From Lepturacanthus savala (taxonomy: Eukaryota; Chordata; Actinopteri; Scombriformes; Trichiuridae), in NCBI GenBank assembly GCA_030544235.1, contig CM060467.1, positions 8,901,501-8,965,500 of the forward strand: a DNA stretch of 64,000 bases. The letters are read 5' to 3'. A program made the position numbers and the translations under genes. This document shows positions 50,201 through 63,710 of this stretch, one piece after another (position 1 is the stretch's first letter; each line of letters begins with the position of its first letter). The notes below the pieces were generated by a model. The model had not been told where the DNA came from. It did not search any database and was given only the letters and a program-made list of their open reading frames with translations.

Positions 50201-53200
50201 TTTTTGATAATAAAATTAGAGTGTTTCTATAATTCACAGTACAATACACATGGCTTAGAACCTAACTGATGAGTCACAATCGTTTGGCCATGAGAATCGA
50301 GGACTAGTGGATCGCATGGAATTTGAAGACCTTAAATATTTACCACAAATATTCACCCCCCACTTTTTTTGGTCTCCAACAGTCTGTATTCCTCACCAGC
50401 ATCAGCATCAGTCACTGCCACTGTATAAATCCAGTTATGGGAATACTCTTTGATCCTTGATGAGTTTTACTGCAGCTGGTAGTAACCTGAGTGCGTTTGT
50501 GGTCAGAAAGTAACAATAGAAAAATGATGTGTATGCGGCCCACCTGTGAGACACACACACACTCCTTTCTTCTGTTTTGAATATATTTTTTTTCCGGTTT
50601 CTTACATTTTCTCTCTTGTCCTTTGAATGAGAACCAGTTAAAGCCATACAGCTGTAGATCTTGTCAAAAAGCTAATCTTGCATACACAAACAAACACACA
50701 TACACTCATGTGGGGTCATGGAAACTGGGGCAATGGAAAGCCCCTTTTCTCCCTTCGCTCACTCTCTGTCTGTGCTGTTGAATCAAATGCAGCGCTATCA
50801 CTCTTGTGCATCAGAGTACTCAGAGTGATGCCATTTTGATGTGATTACTGATTACTGCAGTTTATCCCAAAGTTAACTGTTAAGTGCTATGGTAACCATG
50901 GCAGAATGCCCCCCATGTGCCCCATCTTGCATCTGTTCAGTGTTAATTACGCTGGCATCACGGTGCAAATTCTCCGGCCTCCATCGGTAAACATCAGCCT
51001 TTCTCAATCCGTGTTCTTGTTCATACTCGTGTTCTAGCAGACTTGTGAAACATCAGTCATTAATCAAGCAAATTGTAATATACGTGGGTATGTAAATGCT
51101 CCACACGTTTTATCAGGGATGCATCAGGCGGTGACTTGTGTGGATATGGGACAGCCAAGTATCCCACATTATATTTCACAACCATTGACAGATTGGGCTC
51201 TTCAGTTGGGCAACCTCCTGTTCACTCTTTATTTTCCCAGCCACTGACTTCTCACATGTTGCAATGGAACATGGAGCAATTATGATATATGCATATGACA
51301 TTTTTTTTTAAATTACATGGAAAAGAAGCAGGGTTGTGTTTTACATCAACACAGTATGCTGAATTGTAAAAATACAATAAATTATAGTCTCGACCTTTTT
51401 CACAGCAGGAATTTTGACATGTAATAGTACGTAAACATGGGGGTTACTAATGATATTAATGAAGGTCATGTTCTATTTAAGTAAAGAGCTTTAATTAACG
51501 TGATTATTATCACCTGTGTTTAGCTTCCACTTCATGATAAAATGCCTGCTGTGGAAAAAGTCTATAGTGCATTCGTAAAACAAATATATGGAACTATAGA
51601 TCTGTATTGACATGTGGTTGCTCAGCAGGTCTTTATTTATTTATTTATTTTTTCGATGTTAATTTCAAATGTAGCTCATTGCTTTTGTTCTCATCTCATG
51701 TCATTCTTTTTTGGGGCTAATCAGCGATGAAACCACATATAAAGAAAAGACTGTGAGAACTACTGAGAGGAGACATGATTTTATGCTTTTATCTCTTATG
51801 ACGGCCTCCACTAGCAGCAGGCTGTTGAATCCTCCCATATGCTAATACTGAGCCAATGTTTTGGCACAGAGTTCTGTGGTCAGTGTTGTTACTTTCAACA
51901 GATGTTGAGCAACATAAACACGCACAGAGAACATAGCAGTTCCATATGTGCCCCCAACCTAGCTTTGAGCCTCTCTCTGATGGAGAACAGAGTGACAAAA
52001 CAAAGGATGCCAACCCTTAAAACAACAAACCACACTGTACTACTGTCCAAATGTGATGCCCCTGCGCTCATATGCTGAGCTGGGTTGATGACAGAATGAC
52101 ACATGGCAAACCGCCCGTTCTCTGATGAAATCATGACAGATTCTTCCTTTCCTTAGCGGCAGAAACCTCTCGATTAAACCTTCATCACAGTCATTATCAT
52201 TATTATTTACAGCAATTCTACCCTTTAGTAAACATGTAAGCAGCGGGGTGATGAAAAGCACAGCACTGTTGGGAAATATAACGATAAATCCTTATTCCTA
52301 AGCTGAAAATGTTCACACACACACACCAAAATCATGATGTCATTGTGAAAAAGAGTTATAGATATGACCCGGATTTACCTGTTTCCTGTAGAGTGCATGT
52401 GGTTTATATGATGTGTTAGTCAGTGTCGTTAGTCAGCAGTCTTGGCTTGTATCTCTGATCCTTTTATGGCTGGTTAACTTGATCCTTATCACACTGCTTC
52501 CTGTGACGCACCGTTAGAAGTCAGAGGTCATGGAAGTAGAATATGTACGGCATTACTGTTTCACGTCTAGGCTCTGACCTTGTCACTTCCCACAAAGGAA
52601 CATTGATCTCACACAGCAGGCAGCAGGGAGATAGTCTCAGAGGTGACTGGTGGATGCTGTGGTGGAGGGGGGTGCTGTTGAAATCGCCACATGCACGGTA
52701 TAGGTAGCAGCAAATGGCAGCAGAGCACTGATGGCTTAAATACGCAGCCATTGATTATAAAGGTGCATTCTGTACTATATCTATACTTTATTATATTAAT
52801 TTCCGTTCAAGAAGAGAAATAGGCGATTCCTCCTTGTGTCAAAAAACAATATAACAATGAACAACAACTGCAGGAATCAAACGCCGTGGGTTGAAACTCT
52901 TCAGCACTTCCATGACCACACCCTAATCAATGATGTCAGAGCAGGTGTTTTCCCTTCAACAAGATGATGGGAAACACCTGTAGTCCAGCACTGAACTGAC
53001 CTGGGTGTGATCATAAGTCAGTGTTTCTGCAGTGTTGATTTACCCTTTAAAAACTGAGACTGATTCATACCAACACGGCGCAAATTTCAGTTCATACAGC
53101 GGCGCATTGTCTTCAAAACCGTACTTACTGAATGACTTAGCATGAGGCGGATGTCAGAAACAATGACTAATCACTTATATACAGTGACCAAACAGCTGTG

Positions 53201-54269
53201 ATAATTAAATGAACGGATCTAATAGGGAATACTGACAGATATCGATATAATATATATCAACATTTCACTCAAGATGAATTTTGAAGCGAGTTATGCTAAA
53301 GTTTGATGACCGATGATCATTGAATGGATAAATGGATGGGTGACAGATTAATGAATGTACTGACTGTATGACCCTTATACCTGGAAAAAATGTTTGACAA
53401 ATAAACTGCATGTTCTTGCTCTGGATACTAAACCAACGCAATCTTCCAAGTAAACAGGCCAGTTTTCAGTGAACCATGTCCACAGCACAGTGTAGACAAA
53501 CTACACGAAGACAAATTACCCTTCATTTTTTTGGCAGCTTCCCATCATCATACGAAGGCTGCAACTGGGATTATTAACACAGTAGGGTATTGTTGTAGTG
53601 AAGCACTTGGGGTTGTATGATTTGCTAAATCTGTTTCTAGAAAGAGAAAATGAGAGGGACAAAGAGGGAGAGAAAAGAGAGGACCATGGACTTTTTCCTC
53701 AAGTGTATAATCCACTAATATGTTTTTTATTTATTAAAATATGTCCGACTGTGACTCCTTTGTGTTTTTCATTAAACTCAGTGACGCAGACACAAATATA
53801 TACAAAGATATTGCATGTTTGAGGATCAGATAAACACAGAACTGTCTCTGATGAGTAGACGCTAACCCCTGTCCAGTCATCTTGCACACAGACACATTTA
53901 TTTGTATTTTTGACATTTATAGATTAGAGATAGCCAAATGGACTTATATGTATCCCAGGACAGGCATTGTGAAGGCTTGTGTGGTTTAGAAATCCCCATT
54001 ATTACTCCGATAGGAGAACCATGATACGTCATTCTATTGACTCACCGCATGAGAAAACTCACTCCCTGATCATCCATCCTTCATCCAATTTAGTCCACAA
54101 CTAGCTCTTTAGAACAGTTCTATTAAGTGTTCATTGTTAATAGAAGACCACCCAAGTCAGTTCAGTGCTGGGCTACAGGTGTTCAAAGGTCTAAGAAGGT
54201 CTAGGTGGCCTATGAATAATGTCCCATGTTTCAAAACAGAGAGATCTGCAGAGAAAAGCACAGAAACTG
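50201..54269. other. AT-rich gene-desert stretch
   Basis: No coding exon or clear element. A segment from about 52757 (aaaggtgcattctgtac) to 53060 (accctttaaa) could be another miniature element but its ends match poorly. Confidence 0.4.
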
Positions 54270-54505
54270 CCTTAAAAAATGATCTTCCGGGACTTCTCTG
54301 AAGTTGTGATGCCACAACTATACAGTCACTATCCTTTCACAGCCATTCAAATCAGCCAATCAGAGGAGAGGCACATTAGTATTAATAATACAGGCAAAAA
54401 TGACATATCTTGACATGATATTTGCTATATGTCAAGAAAAGTAGATATATTTATATAAGAAAAGTATATATTTGCTTATACATCATGGGGATATCAAAAC
54501 GGCAC
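54270..54505. repeat. Partial copy of the TTAA-bounded element
   Basis: Shares with 14016-14220 the blocks 'gaagttgtgatg-cacaa', 'cacagccattcaaatcagcc', 'attartattaataa' and 'gggga-atcaaaac' in the same order. It lacks both TTAA ends seen at 13099 and 14262, so it is a fragment or a related miniature. Confidence 0.7.
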
Positions 54506-54999
54506 AAAATCCTTGGAAAAGTGGTATGATATTCACCTGGGTATATCCATCCTTCATTGCACACAAATTCACTTCACTGTGAAATTCAGTCTCGGCACCA
54601 GTTTTCCCCTCATCTAGGGAACCAATCACAGAATGGGGGGAGGGTGCAGCAAGACGATGAGAAAACACAGTAATGTCTTTGTTAATATCTTTGGATCTGA
54701 CATGGCGGCATACGGTAATTTACATTTCAATGCAGCCTTAAGAGTGTTCTAAGTAATTTAGACAACAGGTTTATTGTAAAAAATTTGCAACATTTAGCTC
54801 TAAACTATTTAATTTTCATCCAGTATCGGTATGTCATTGGGTATGTTTGTTACGATTGGCTATAAGATGGCATTCATAGCACCCAATAAATGGCTCTAGG
54901 CTTTCGTAACCATGCCTCCAATATGAACAAATTTTGGAGTGACAGATGGCAGTATACAGTGCATTATTTCTACTAATTGTATTAAAGCTGCTAGTATAG
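54506..54999. other. Non-coding stretch
   Basis: No feature recognised. Confidence 0.45.
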
Positions 55000-55221
55000 T
55001 AAATGATAAATGGACTGCATTCATACACTGATGGCAAAGGTTTCCATGCAAGGTGCTCCAGCTCCGCAGGAACTAAATAATGCTCATTCACACACCGATG
55101 GCAGAGCAATTAGAGGTTCAACATCTTCCTGAAGACACTTTGACAGCAGAGTAGAGGAGCCTGAAATTGAACTGCTGATCTTTCCGATTAGTGAATGACT
55201 TGGTCTACCTTTGAGCCACAT
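55000..55221 (-). mobile_element. tRNA-headed SINE, reverse orientation
   Basis: On the minus strand the element starts with TGGCTCAAAGGTAGA (RNA polymerase III A-box-like; plus coordinates 55204-55218) and continues to a B-box-like GTTCAATTTC (55163-55172) at the normal tRNA spacing. It ends in 'atgcagtccatttatcattt'. The layout matches a fish tRNA-derived SINE family. It has diverged and is probably inactive. Confidence 0.7.
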
Positions 55222-57408
55222 ATCTTTTTCCTTCAGATTTTTTCTCCAATGTTTCTAGGTCACTGGAGGTGAGTGGTACCTCCATTCTGTCAGTATCACT
55301 TATAGCACAGATGTCTCATGATATAACTCAGTGACCCACAAAGGCCACCTGCAGAAGGTCACCGAATGGGTTCACAGACATGCTGCACTGGGGGAGAAAC
55401 TTCAAAAAGAAGCCAGTATTGTTTTATATAAATGGACACAAAGCAAACATTAAAAATCAAATTCTTCATCAATGATTCCGCATCCCTCCGCATATATAAC
55501 ATCAGCTAAGGAGTTCAAAGCAAAACCAGATGAAGCAGACACATTTACATCACAGTAGTTACTCATTGCAGTGTATTATTTTCTGGGGCTTTCCACCACT
55601 GCTGGTTCCCAAATCACACACATGTTGCATTGTTAAAATCAATCAAGCTATTGTTTCATCTTTCTTTCCCCCTTTATTGGGTTTTGAGAAACTCCACAAG
55701 CAGCTTTAGTGTGTGATTGATCTGTTTAGTTCCGATCGCTCTCGCTCTCTGTACAGTTTATATGACTGTGCATGTTATCATTGAATTTAACAGATGTGTC
55801 TCATTACAGTGATTCTTCAAGGTTGGTATATGCAGCAACAAGGTTGTTCACTACATTAGAAACATTACATTATCACCACATGTCCTTGTGTGACACAGCT
55901 TCAAGGTTTCATTTACTACTTTATTAAAGCCTTGTGCATTTATGCACATACAGTACCTCTTAATTTAACAGCTTCTTTATAGTACCTTTCCAGATATGTC
56001 ACCGGCACCCTGTAAAGCTTTTCATAGATATCATTTTGATTACCTTTAATGAACTCAACCCACTGCAAATTGCAGTATAATTGGAAAATACATAGGATTT
56101 ACCCCAATGGTATAAAATAGAGATTTATGCTGAACTAGGCCCATGCTGTATCACTTAAAAGATTTCTACAGAAAAAATCTTTACCATGATCAGATACAGC
56201 AGGTTCAGATGGTTCATATTCTCAGTTACAGTAGTTTCCCTTTTGAACAAAGCATCTAATGGCCCCATTCAGTGTTTTTTATATATATTTGTACCACATG
56301 CTTTGTGCTGTAGTCACAGCATTGTTATTCCCAAATAGACAGACATAAATTGTAAGTGTTAATAAGGAACATACTGTATAGCCCAAAGTGTTTGCTCTCC
56401 ATTTCATGATATTTGTAATTGTCGATGTATGATTTCCTTTTTAAGACAAAGAGGAGTCAAAACACACACAAATGTGTATGAATACACACAAATGCATTTG
56501 TAATAATCAAAGACAGACACATTGTGAACACACATTATTCTCCGGTGTTCACCATACACACACTAAATCAACTGCTGGCCTTTCCTCATCGTTTCCCCTC
56601 CTGCTCTTGATGAATTTAAGCCTACTCACAATCCTTCAGTCGGACAGGTCAACCAGGATCTTAAAATACAAGCAAATTGTGTCTCTGAAAATTCAAAAGC
56701 ACACACTCGCATTCTCACGGACATGTGCGTAAACTGTGTGTCATTTAAAGTATGAGTGGAGTTAGGCCCCGGGGTGAGTTTAATGCAAGTGATGGCGGAG
56801 AGTGCATCATCAGGGAGAGAGGTGGGTCACCACAACAGCTACAGAGGAAACAATAACAGCATTGCGCTTCAGTGAGAAACTCTGTCACAGACACCTTTTT
56901 CCAATTCCAGTTGCCATTAACCAAAATACTGGATGTCATAGAGTCAAACTGTTACCTTTGATATGTTGACCAATGCCCAAAAGCACTGTAAGGCCTTTTT
57001 CATTTAATTTCCCCTCTCAGGTTTCACAAATGATATAAACAACACTTGTTTAACAGTGGAAAAACAGGTTCAAATCAGGATGATGACGCTCATGAGTTCA
57101 ACTAAACTCACATGTAGACACAATCAAGAAAGTGTAACTAGACTTCGGCTGACAATACATCAACCTATGAGGTGAGATTGATAGAACAAATAATAGAATT
57201 TATGGACAGATGTGTGTTGTAGAAAGGTTAGTGTTTGGTAGATTAGGTTATACAATAATACATTTTAGAAGGTGTGTTACAATCAATGTGTTATGAGTTG
57301 TTTTTGATCATTTTGAAAATGTATTCCTTAACCACAATTTTGGGTAAAGTCTCACTCATTAGCTTTTCCAAGCATATTCTATCACATCATACAGTCTTCT
57401 CTAAGTTC
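55222..57408. other. AT-rich non-coding stretch
   Basis: No feature recognised; ORFs unsupported. Confidence 0.45.
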
Positions 57409-57416
57409 CTTTAAAG

Positions 57417-57691
57417 CAGGGGTCTTCAACAGGTGGTCCACAACCCTTAGGGGGTTCTCAGAGTTACTGCAGCAGGCCAACCAAATGATAGTTTATTAAT
57501 ATATAGAACTTTTCCTCCCAAAATGTAAATATGTCCAAATACTAATATGAACCAAACATATACTTTTCAAAGATAAATTCATAAAAATAAATCCTATATT
57601 TAGTTCAGTTTTTGTATACATAAAAAATATATCTGGAGGTCCTTACTGAGTCTTTCTATTAGCTAAGGGGTAAACACATTGAAAATCCCTG
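57417..57691. mobile_element. hAT-type MITE with 8-bp target duplication
   Basis: A 275-bp element with ends CAGGGGTCTTCAAC and (complemented) CAGGGATTTTCAAT, typical hAT terminal repeats. It is flanked on both sides by the same 8 bp, CTTTAAAG (57409-57416 and 57692-57699), the expected hAT target duplication length. It has no coding capacity and was mobilised in trans. Because CTTTAAAG is itself palindromic, it could alternatively be an outward extension of the inverted repeat. Confidence 0.85.
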
Positions 57692-57699
57692 CTTTAAAG

Positions 57700-59104
57700 A
57701 TTGTAATACACCTATTTAATTTTTTTCCTGCCAAATTCTTTACCAGTTTTACTGACACTTTGTTAAGGCTTATTTAACAACCAGGTATCAGCCATTCACA
57801 CCACATACTTTGCTGTGCTTGGTTGGCATTTGCTGCCGTTTTAGTGCTATGGTGTTAGGTGTTATGTATTTTCCACATATTTTAGTTGAACGCATGGTTG
57901 CTTCTCTTTATGAAATATTTTACAAGCTGTTCATTAATGTTTCAGTAAGCAACTATGGAGTGAGCCACAGGCATTAAAAGTAATGGAATCATAGAGTATT
58001 TCAGCATACAACATGCTGTATGCATATAGACACATATACTTCAGCTATTTCTAAAGTTCATGAGAAACGGTCTGAACAAGTCAAAACTGAAACAACACTT
58101 GTAGCGCAAGAACATGTTTATAGTGAGAACGGTGTGTTTCAGCTCGTGACCTTCATGAGGGTCACCCTGTTATTATATTATTACCGTATGTTGCTGGCTG
58201 TCAACTAAACACAACAACTCAACTTATGATGAGAATGAGTAAATCAGTGTGGAATGCTCAGTTTTTTGTGTATTCAAACAAATAAACATACATTGTACAA
58301 CCATCAAGTGTAATTTTCTGAAAATCACTAATGTCTTTGGGTTCTTAACTGAAAATAGAGCAGCCAATTATGCTGTATATCCAACTCAGCAGCTTAGAAC
58401 ACAATATAGTATAATTCACTGTCAACAACACAATTGATAGATAGATTTTTATCATTTACACAAAACGCAGCAGGCTGAGAAGGAAAAACAGCTCAGAGCA
58501 ATAACAAGAGACTCCAATCAACATGTGCATGTGCAACAAACTTAAACAAATGTCATTCAGTTTCACTCATTATGATCAGGAATCCTAGATTACTTGAATG
58601 TTTTGGATGTTTTTATATCAAAAATGGACATATAGATCTTATATTCATACAACCACACACATATAAAATGACACTATACAATTCACTGCATGTGTGAAGT
58701 AAATACAATTACCTCAGACCACCTTAAAGTCATATCCCCATAGTTAAATTCAATAACATTCTTAATCCATAAATAGCATTTCAATATGTTGTCTTAAAAG
58801 AGGGTTTTTTAATGGGCTACATTATAAATACTGACATTCATTCACTCTGTCAGGCCACATACAAAGCAATACATGACAGAGGTTTTAGCAAGACAATGGC
58901 AGCTTATTAAGTAGAGTATTGCTCATATGAAAATAAAAACCCTCAAAGCTAGTGGATCAAGAGTGATTAAGGCAAATAGTTTGCTCTGTACTGACCCTGT
59001 TTCTCCTTGAATTTTCCAGAGGGGGAAAAACTGCTCATAATATTGTAAAATTCTTAATCATTTAATCATTTCCAGTGACCGGGTATTCTTACTGTACCCT
59101 CTAG
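57700..59104. other. AT-rich non-coding stretch
   Basis: No feature recognised. Confidence 0.45.
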
Positions 59105-61060
59105 GACTGTGGTTCCAACATGGGGTGCTGTTATGCATCATCGTTGCAATATAAAACTGCACAAAAAGTCATGAATTTGATTTTTATTTAAACTTTCAAT
59201 ATTTTATATGCACTCGTTTCCTAAGACGGAGGCAAAAACTATACCCTAATAAAATATGCCAAGCAAGCTAAAGAGGCACTTGTAAACCAAACTTCCTTTA
59301 TATACTATATCTGAATGGACTTGAGACAGCAACACTGTTTGTTAGATTGAGTGAAATTGTCTGGTAAGGTGATGAAGACAAGTTATATTCTAGCAGTTTA
59401 TTGCAAAACACAATAAACCTCACACAACAGGGTTGACACGCACCCTTCCCACTTGCAAAACAGTTGCGAGGTCCAGATGCTGCAAATGTGCTATCAAAAG
59501 TGCCAACATTTGACATTACTAGCAAAAGATGTCCAAACGTTTTGGAGGATTAGATGACTGTATAAATTCCCAGAGCTGCTGTTCACTGCACCCTCAGGGG
59601 ATGGGTCAAATGTGGAGAACAAGCAATATGTAAAACTCAGTGGGACTTTACCTTTAACCTTAAAACAACGACATGTCACAAGGCACCATGCGTGATGGGG
59701 AAAGTCTATATATTACTGAGATGGAAACACAAAGCTCAAATACTGTGATCGGTGACACAGTGGTGCAGTGGGTACCACTGTTGCTTCACAGCAAGAAGGT
59801 TGCAGGTTCAAGGCCTTGGTGTGGGACCTTTCTGTGTGGAGTTTGCATGTCCTCCCTGTGTCTGGGAGGGGGTTCTCCGACTTCTTCCACCAGTCCAAAG
59901 ACATGCTGAGGTTAATTGGAGTCTTTAAATTGCCTGTAGGTATGAGTGTGTGAATTAATGGTGTGCCCCATGTTATACTGGTGACTTGACTGGGGTGTAT
60001 CCCTGCCTCTAGCCCGAAGTACACTGGGATTGGCTCCAGCAGACCCCCATGAACCTACCAAGGAATAAGCGGGTATAGAAAATGACTGATGACTGACTTT
60101 TGCATCGGCCTTAGTTTACAAACTCATGCCTGTGGAATTGGCAGGGGGGCTGGACCAGGCTGTGCAGGGGGTGAATTCCATCAAATCAGGGCCCCCTCAC
60201 CTCCTTTCCCAGCTGTGTGCTGATATCGGAGCTGACCAGCAAAGCTTTACCCTCCACACATACAGTAGCTATGCTGGCTGCCGCAGGGGAAAGTCCTGTA
60301 CCGTCTTTTTGAGCTTTGAGAGGCGCTTTTGGAATTTTCAAGTGATCTTGTGGTCTCACATTAGGACAAGCTCATGGATGAGAGGTGTTGCACCAAACCG
60401 ATCTACCTTACATACATATTTGGGCATTTCAATGAGTTAAATGCCAAGCTTCAGGGCAGGAATGAAAATGTTCTATCATCCACAGAAGATTAGGGTGTAC
60501 ATGGGCAGGCTTATCCTATAGCAAAAGGCTTTGGAACAAGGCTACATGGAAATGTTCCCACTGGCAACAGCCACACCACAGGCAGACGGTATTTTCATCT
60601 TCAGACATTAAAAGTAAGGTATGAGCCACGTGTGGCCAACATCTATGACTACGACTCAAATGTTTAATAGAAAAACAAATTTTGACAGGGATGGAGAGAC
60701 GAATGCACAGAGCTCTAGATGAATCATGCGATGGAACTCAAATTTAGTGAGCTCCCACTGGATCAGGTTTGGTTGGCTTCTACATCTGAATACACAACCG
60801 TCTCCCACCACGCTACAGTTTAGAGCAAATTATTCTTTTCCCCACCACCTACCTGTGTGAGTTGGCATTTTCTACTCTGGTTTACATGAAGAGCAACAGG
60901 AGGTCATGTCTCTCTGCTCACTTTTTGCATGCCAATATGTTTTCATTCTCAGTGCATCTCTTTCTTCTTAGTTTGATCTGTAGAATGATTACATCTTGCT
61001 CCCTTGAGGTTTTGGTCTGCCCTTTGGTCTTGCATGGGCACAAATGTTTGACAATCACTG
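59105..61060 (+). pseudogene. Decayed hAT transposase (ZBED5/FAM200-like)
   Basis: Pieces of a BED-finger hAT transposase occur in order. MPSKLKRHL (about 59262-59288) resembles the end of the BED zinc finger. PVELAGGLDQAVQGVNSIKS is read from 60129. A 'GKVLYRLFELR'-like block lies at about 60290, and LTYIFGHFNELNAKLQGR at 60407-60460. ELPLDQVWLAS is at 60749-60782, and PTYLCELAFSTLVYMKSN at about 60847-60900 is the C-terminal hAT dimerisation block. Multiple stops and frameshifts separate them. The right end, TTTGACAATCACTG (to 61060), looks like a hAT terminal repeat; the left end at 59105 is a weak match and no target duplication was found. A SINE interrupts the element at 59751-60097. Inactive. 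Confidence 0.75.
59751..60097 (+). mobile_element. Full-length SINE/L2-tail repeat nested in hAT relic
   Basis: Starts GGTGACACAGTGGTGCAGTG and shows a pol III-like A-box region (59761-59773) and B-box-like GGTTCAAGGCC (59805-59815). It then runs through 'gtgtggagtttgcatgtcc', 'agtccaaagacatgctgag', 'taaattgcctgtaggta' and 'actgggattggctccagcag', ending in short GACTGAT repeats. This is one of the most abundant teleost repeats and is usually grouped with L2-type LINE tails. hAT transposase sequence resumes directly after it. Confidence 0.8.
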
Positions 61061-61634
61061 CTTTAAATGTGCTTTTTAAAATTTTTTCTTATCGCTCTCA
61101 TTACAAATTGTTTTATCGCCTTACCTGTAGTATTAATATACAGTATGTCCATCTCTGTGTCCTGTCACCTCCCAAATGAAAACCCTTTGACAGACCGTCA
61201 TTATTATTGCTACCCTTTTTTTTTTCCCGGCTCTCGCTCTCTGCCCCCTGCAGAGTCATGTTTGGTACTAATGGGAACCATATGGTGGGATCTATTCAGA
61301 ACTGCTCTTAAAACCATCTTTTTAAACTAGCTTACTTGCATGGATTGCGGTCGTCAGGATTTTGCGAAATTTTCACACACGTCTTTTTGTATGCTTTGAC
61401 AAATCTTTTTCAGCTTTACTTGGCTTCACTTTAATTTTCACCCAATCTTTATTTCACTTTGGCACAGTAATATGAGACGAACATCCCACTCACCCAGTAT
61501 CACAAAGGTGCTGGAGCTGAAAAGGATCAAACTGAATAATCAAACTGAGAATCATCCACACTTAAATCCTTGTGAGAATCTTTTTTTATTTGTAAGCTTT
61601 TTGTCACACTTGCATATTAAAAGGGATTCAAAAA
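61061..61634. other. Non-coding stretch
   Basis: T-run at 61217-61226. ORFs overlapping the end of the hAT relic continue here by chance. Confidence 0.45.
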
Positions 61635-61740
61635 CTTTCTTCAATCAATCAATCAAACTTTAGTTATAAAGCACTTTTCATACATGTAGCACTAAAATGT
61701 AGCACAAAGTACCAGTGCTTTAAGTCATTATCTGAAAGCC
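61635..61740 (+). repeat. Dispersed repeat, AATCAATCAAACTTTA type
   Basis: 'caatcaatcaatcaaacttt', 'ataaagcacttttcatac' and 'gtagcacaaagtacc' match a common fish repeat beginning aatcaatcaaactttattta. The class is not certain. Confidence 0.55.
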
Positions 61741-62199
61741 TGCAAATAAAAAAAGATTCTTGCTCAGATTTAAGTGTACTTGTGTGCAGTAAACAAACAA
61801 AACAAACCCTCAGTGGTTCTGTTATGCTGCTCCATTCTCTCTTTTAATGACCTTGACCATAAAGATACTCATGAATTGCATCCCCATTCTGCAGAAACTT
61901 GCCTTCTAGAGTTCAATTTAAGAAATGCAAAACAGCAAAAAATATTGCTGTGAAATGGTTGTGAAAGAACATTTTGTGTCGTTTAGGGGATCATTTATAC
62001 ATCCTTGTAGGATTCATCTTGATCATTGTAGTGAATGTGCAGTTTTTCAGAGAGCAGTAATGGAGGTTACTGCGGGAATCCAGGCTAGCACCAGCATTTT
62101 TATGGAGTCATGACCTCAAAGTCATCACAATACAAGAGCACACACCCACGATGGCAAAACATCATGCATAGAAAGAGGCGACAGAATGGGTGTTTAATG
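61741..62199. other. Non-coding stretch
   Basis: No feature recognised. Confidence 0.45.
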
Positions 62200-62660
62200 T
62201 CCTGTCCTGGGGGAGACCTTTGAGTTTAGGGATGCCTGATAGTCTTTGATGGCTCTTTTCTTTGATGGTCCTTTGTACGCTGGTTGAAGTTTATTGTCTA
62301 GTGTGAGTTCAAGATATTTGAAGCTGTCAACCATTTCAACTGTCTTGCTATTGATGAGGATGGATGCTGGAGCAACAGGGTACCTATTCCTATTTTGTTT
62401 CCTTGGTCACGTCATGTGTGGAACAAGTGTTGTGATAGTCAGGAACAGAAGGGTTATCTGTCAGAAGAGCCTAAATGGCAATATTGTCAAAGTATTTGAA
62501 ATAAGTTGTGGAGGGGGAAGGGGTCAGTACAGTTATTGATGTATAAGCGTAAAGACAAACAAGCTCAGTTCATGATCCTGTGATGCTCCGGTGTTGGTGC
62601 TGAGTGTGTGTGTGAGTTTGCAGACTCTGGAGCGTACAATAGCCTTCACAGCAGGATGAG
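62200..62660 (-). pseudogene. Decayed LINE reverse transcriptase fragment
   Basis: The minus strand carries RVCKLTHTLSTNTGASQD (plus 62571-62625), matching the TLSTNTGAPQGCVLSP region of non-LTR reverse transcriptases. Downstream comes ILINSKTVEMVDSFKYLEL (plus about 62300-62365), matching the segment after the catalytic core where fish LINEs read '-V--V-SFKYLG'. The catalytic YADD region between them is too degraded to read and stop codons interrupt the frame. The fragment is 5' and 3' truncated; the clade (Rex1/CR1/L2-like) is not resolved. Confidence 0.7.
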
Positions 62661-63710
62661 CCTCTTCAGGGTCAGCACTCTGTCTCTCTCAGGAACACAG
62701 ATATCCACAGGGTTCGTTCCCTGCAAAGAAGAGTAGTGGGTAGCAGAGTGGAAATCATTTCACTGTGTAGAGAAACCAAACAATGTTATAATTCATTGGA
62801 GAGAGGAATCAAACCCACATGTCATCTCTGCGTATGGGCTGCCCCGTCTTCTCCTGTGTCTCATTCTCTATCTTTATCTGTGCATAATCAATATGTCAGA
62901 ACTCATTAGTCAGCTATTTATGTAACCTTTTATTTTCTCTATTTTCCCTTTTTGCTCTCTCTCTCACCCCTATGTCATATATGAATACACTTTATGGCAG
63001 GTACTTAAGTCCAAATGGTCTGAATGCTAAATCTTATGAACCACTACCTTAGAGGCATAGAAGACGGGAAGTTTATAAACTAATGCAGGATTATGGCTCC
63101 TAGCTTAGCATGAGATCATTCTATGGTTTCACTCACTTTGCCATGTGATGGACAGGACAGCCCAGGTTTATTGAGACAGAAGTGGGAAATGAAGTTAGCA
63201 AAAGTGCAGCAAAAGTGCTGACATCATGTGTCCTGCTGATAGATTGAGCAATTAATGAAGGTAATGCAGTTACAGATACATTGTTGGTGCTTTCCTCAAG
63301 AGTCAAGCTTCAAAACAAATGCATAGAATGAGGCAATGTAGATCTCCTTTATCTAGACTTACAGATTCACTGAAGCTTAGACAAGAAGCAGTTCTGCAAG
63401 ATGACATGTGGATACAATGAGACAAAGTCCACAGGATCATAGTGGCCTTGGCTTTGCCACATGCAGATTACATGCATATTGACATACAGCAGACTACAGG
63501 AAATTTGTTCAGATGCGCTCACAGCACTGTCTATGTCTGCAGCGACTCAACAGAATGTGCATCTTCTTGTCCCGGGAACTACCTTGTACATTTTTACAGA
63601 TTTCCAACATTCAGTTTTTATTATCTCTTCACTGCAGCCACTCTCAAGTCTTGGACTCATTAATTCTACTGGGAAACAAATATCACTAGTCTTAACCCTG
63701 TATTACATAG
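62661..63710. other. Non-coding stretch
   Basis: ORFs at 63442-63763 lack recognised domains. Confidence 0.45.
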
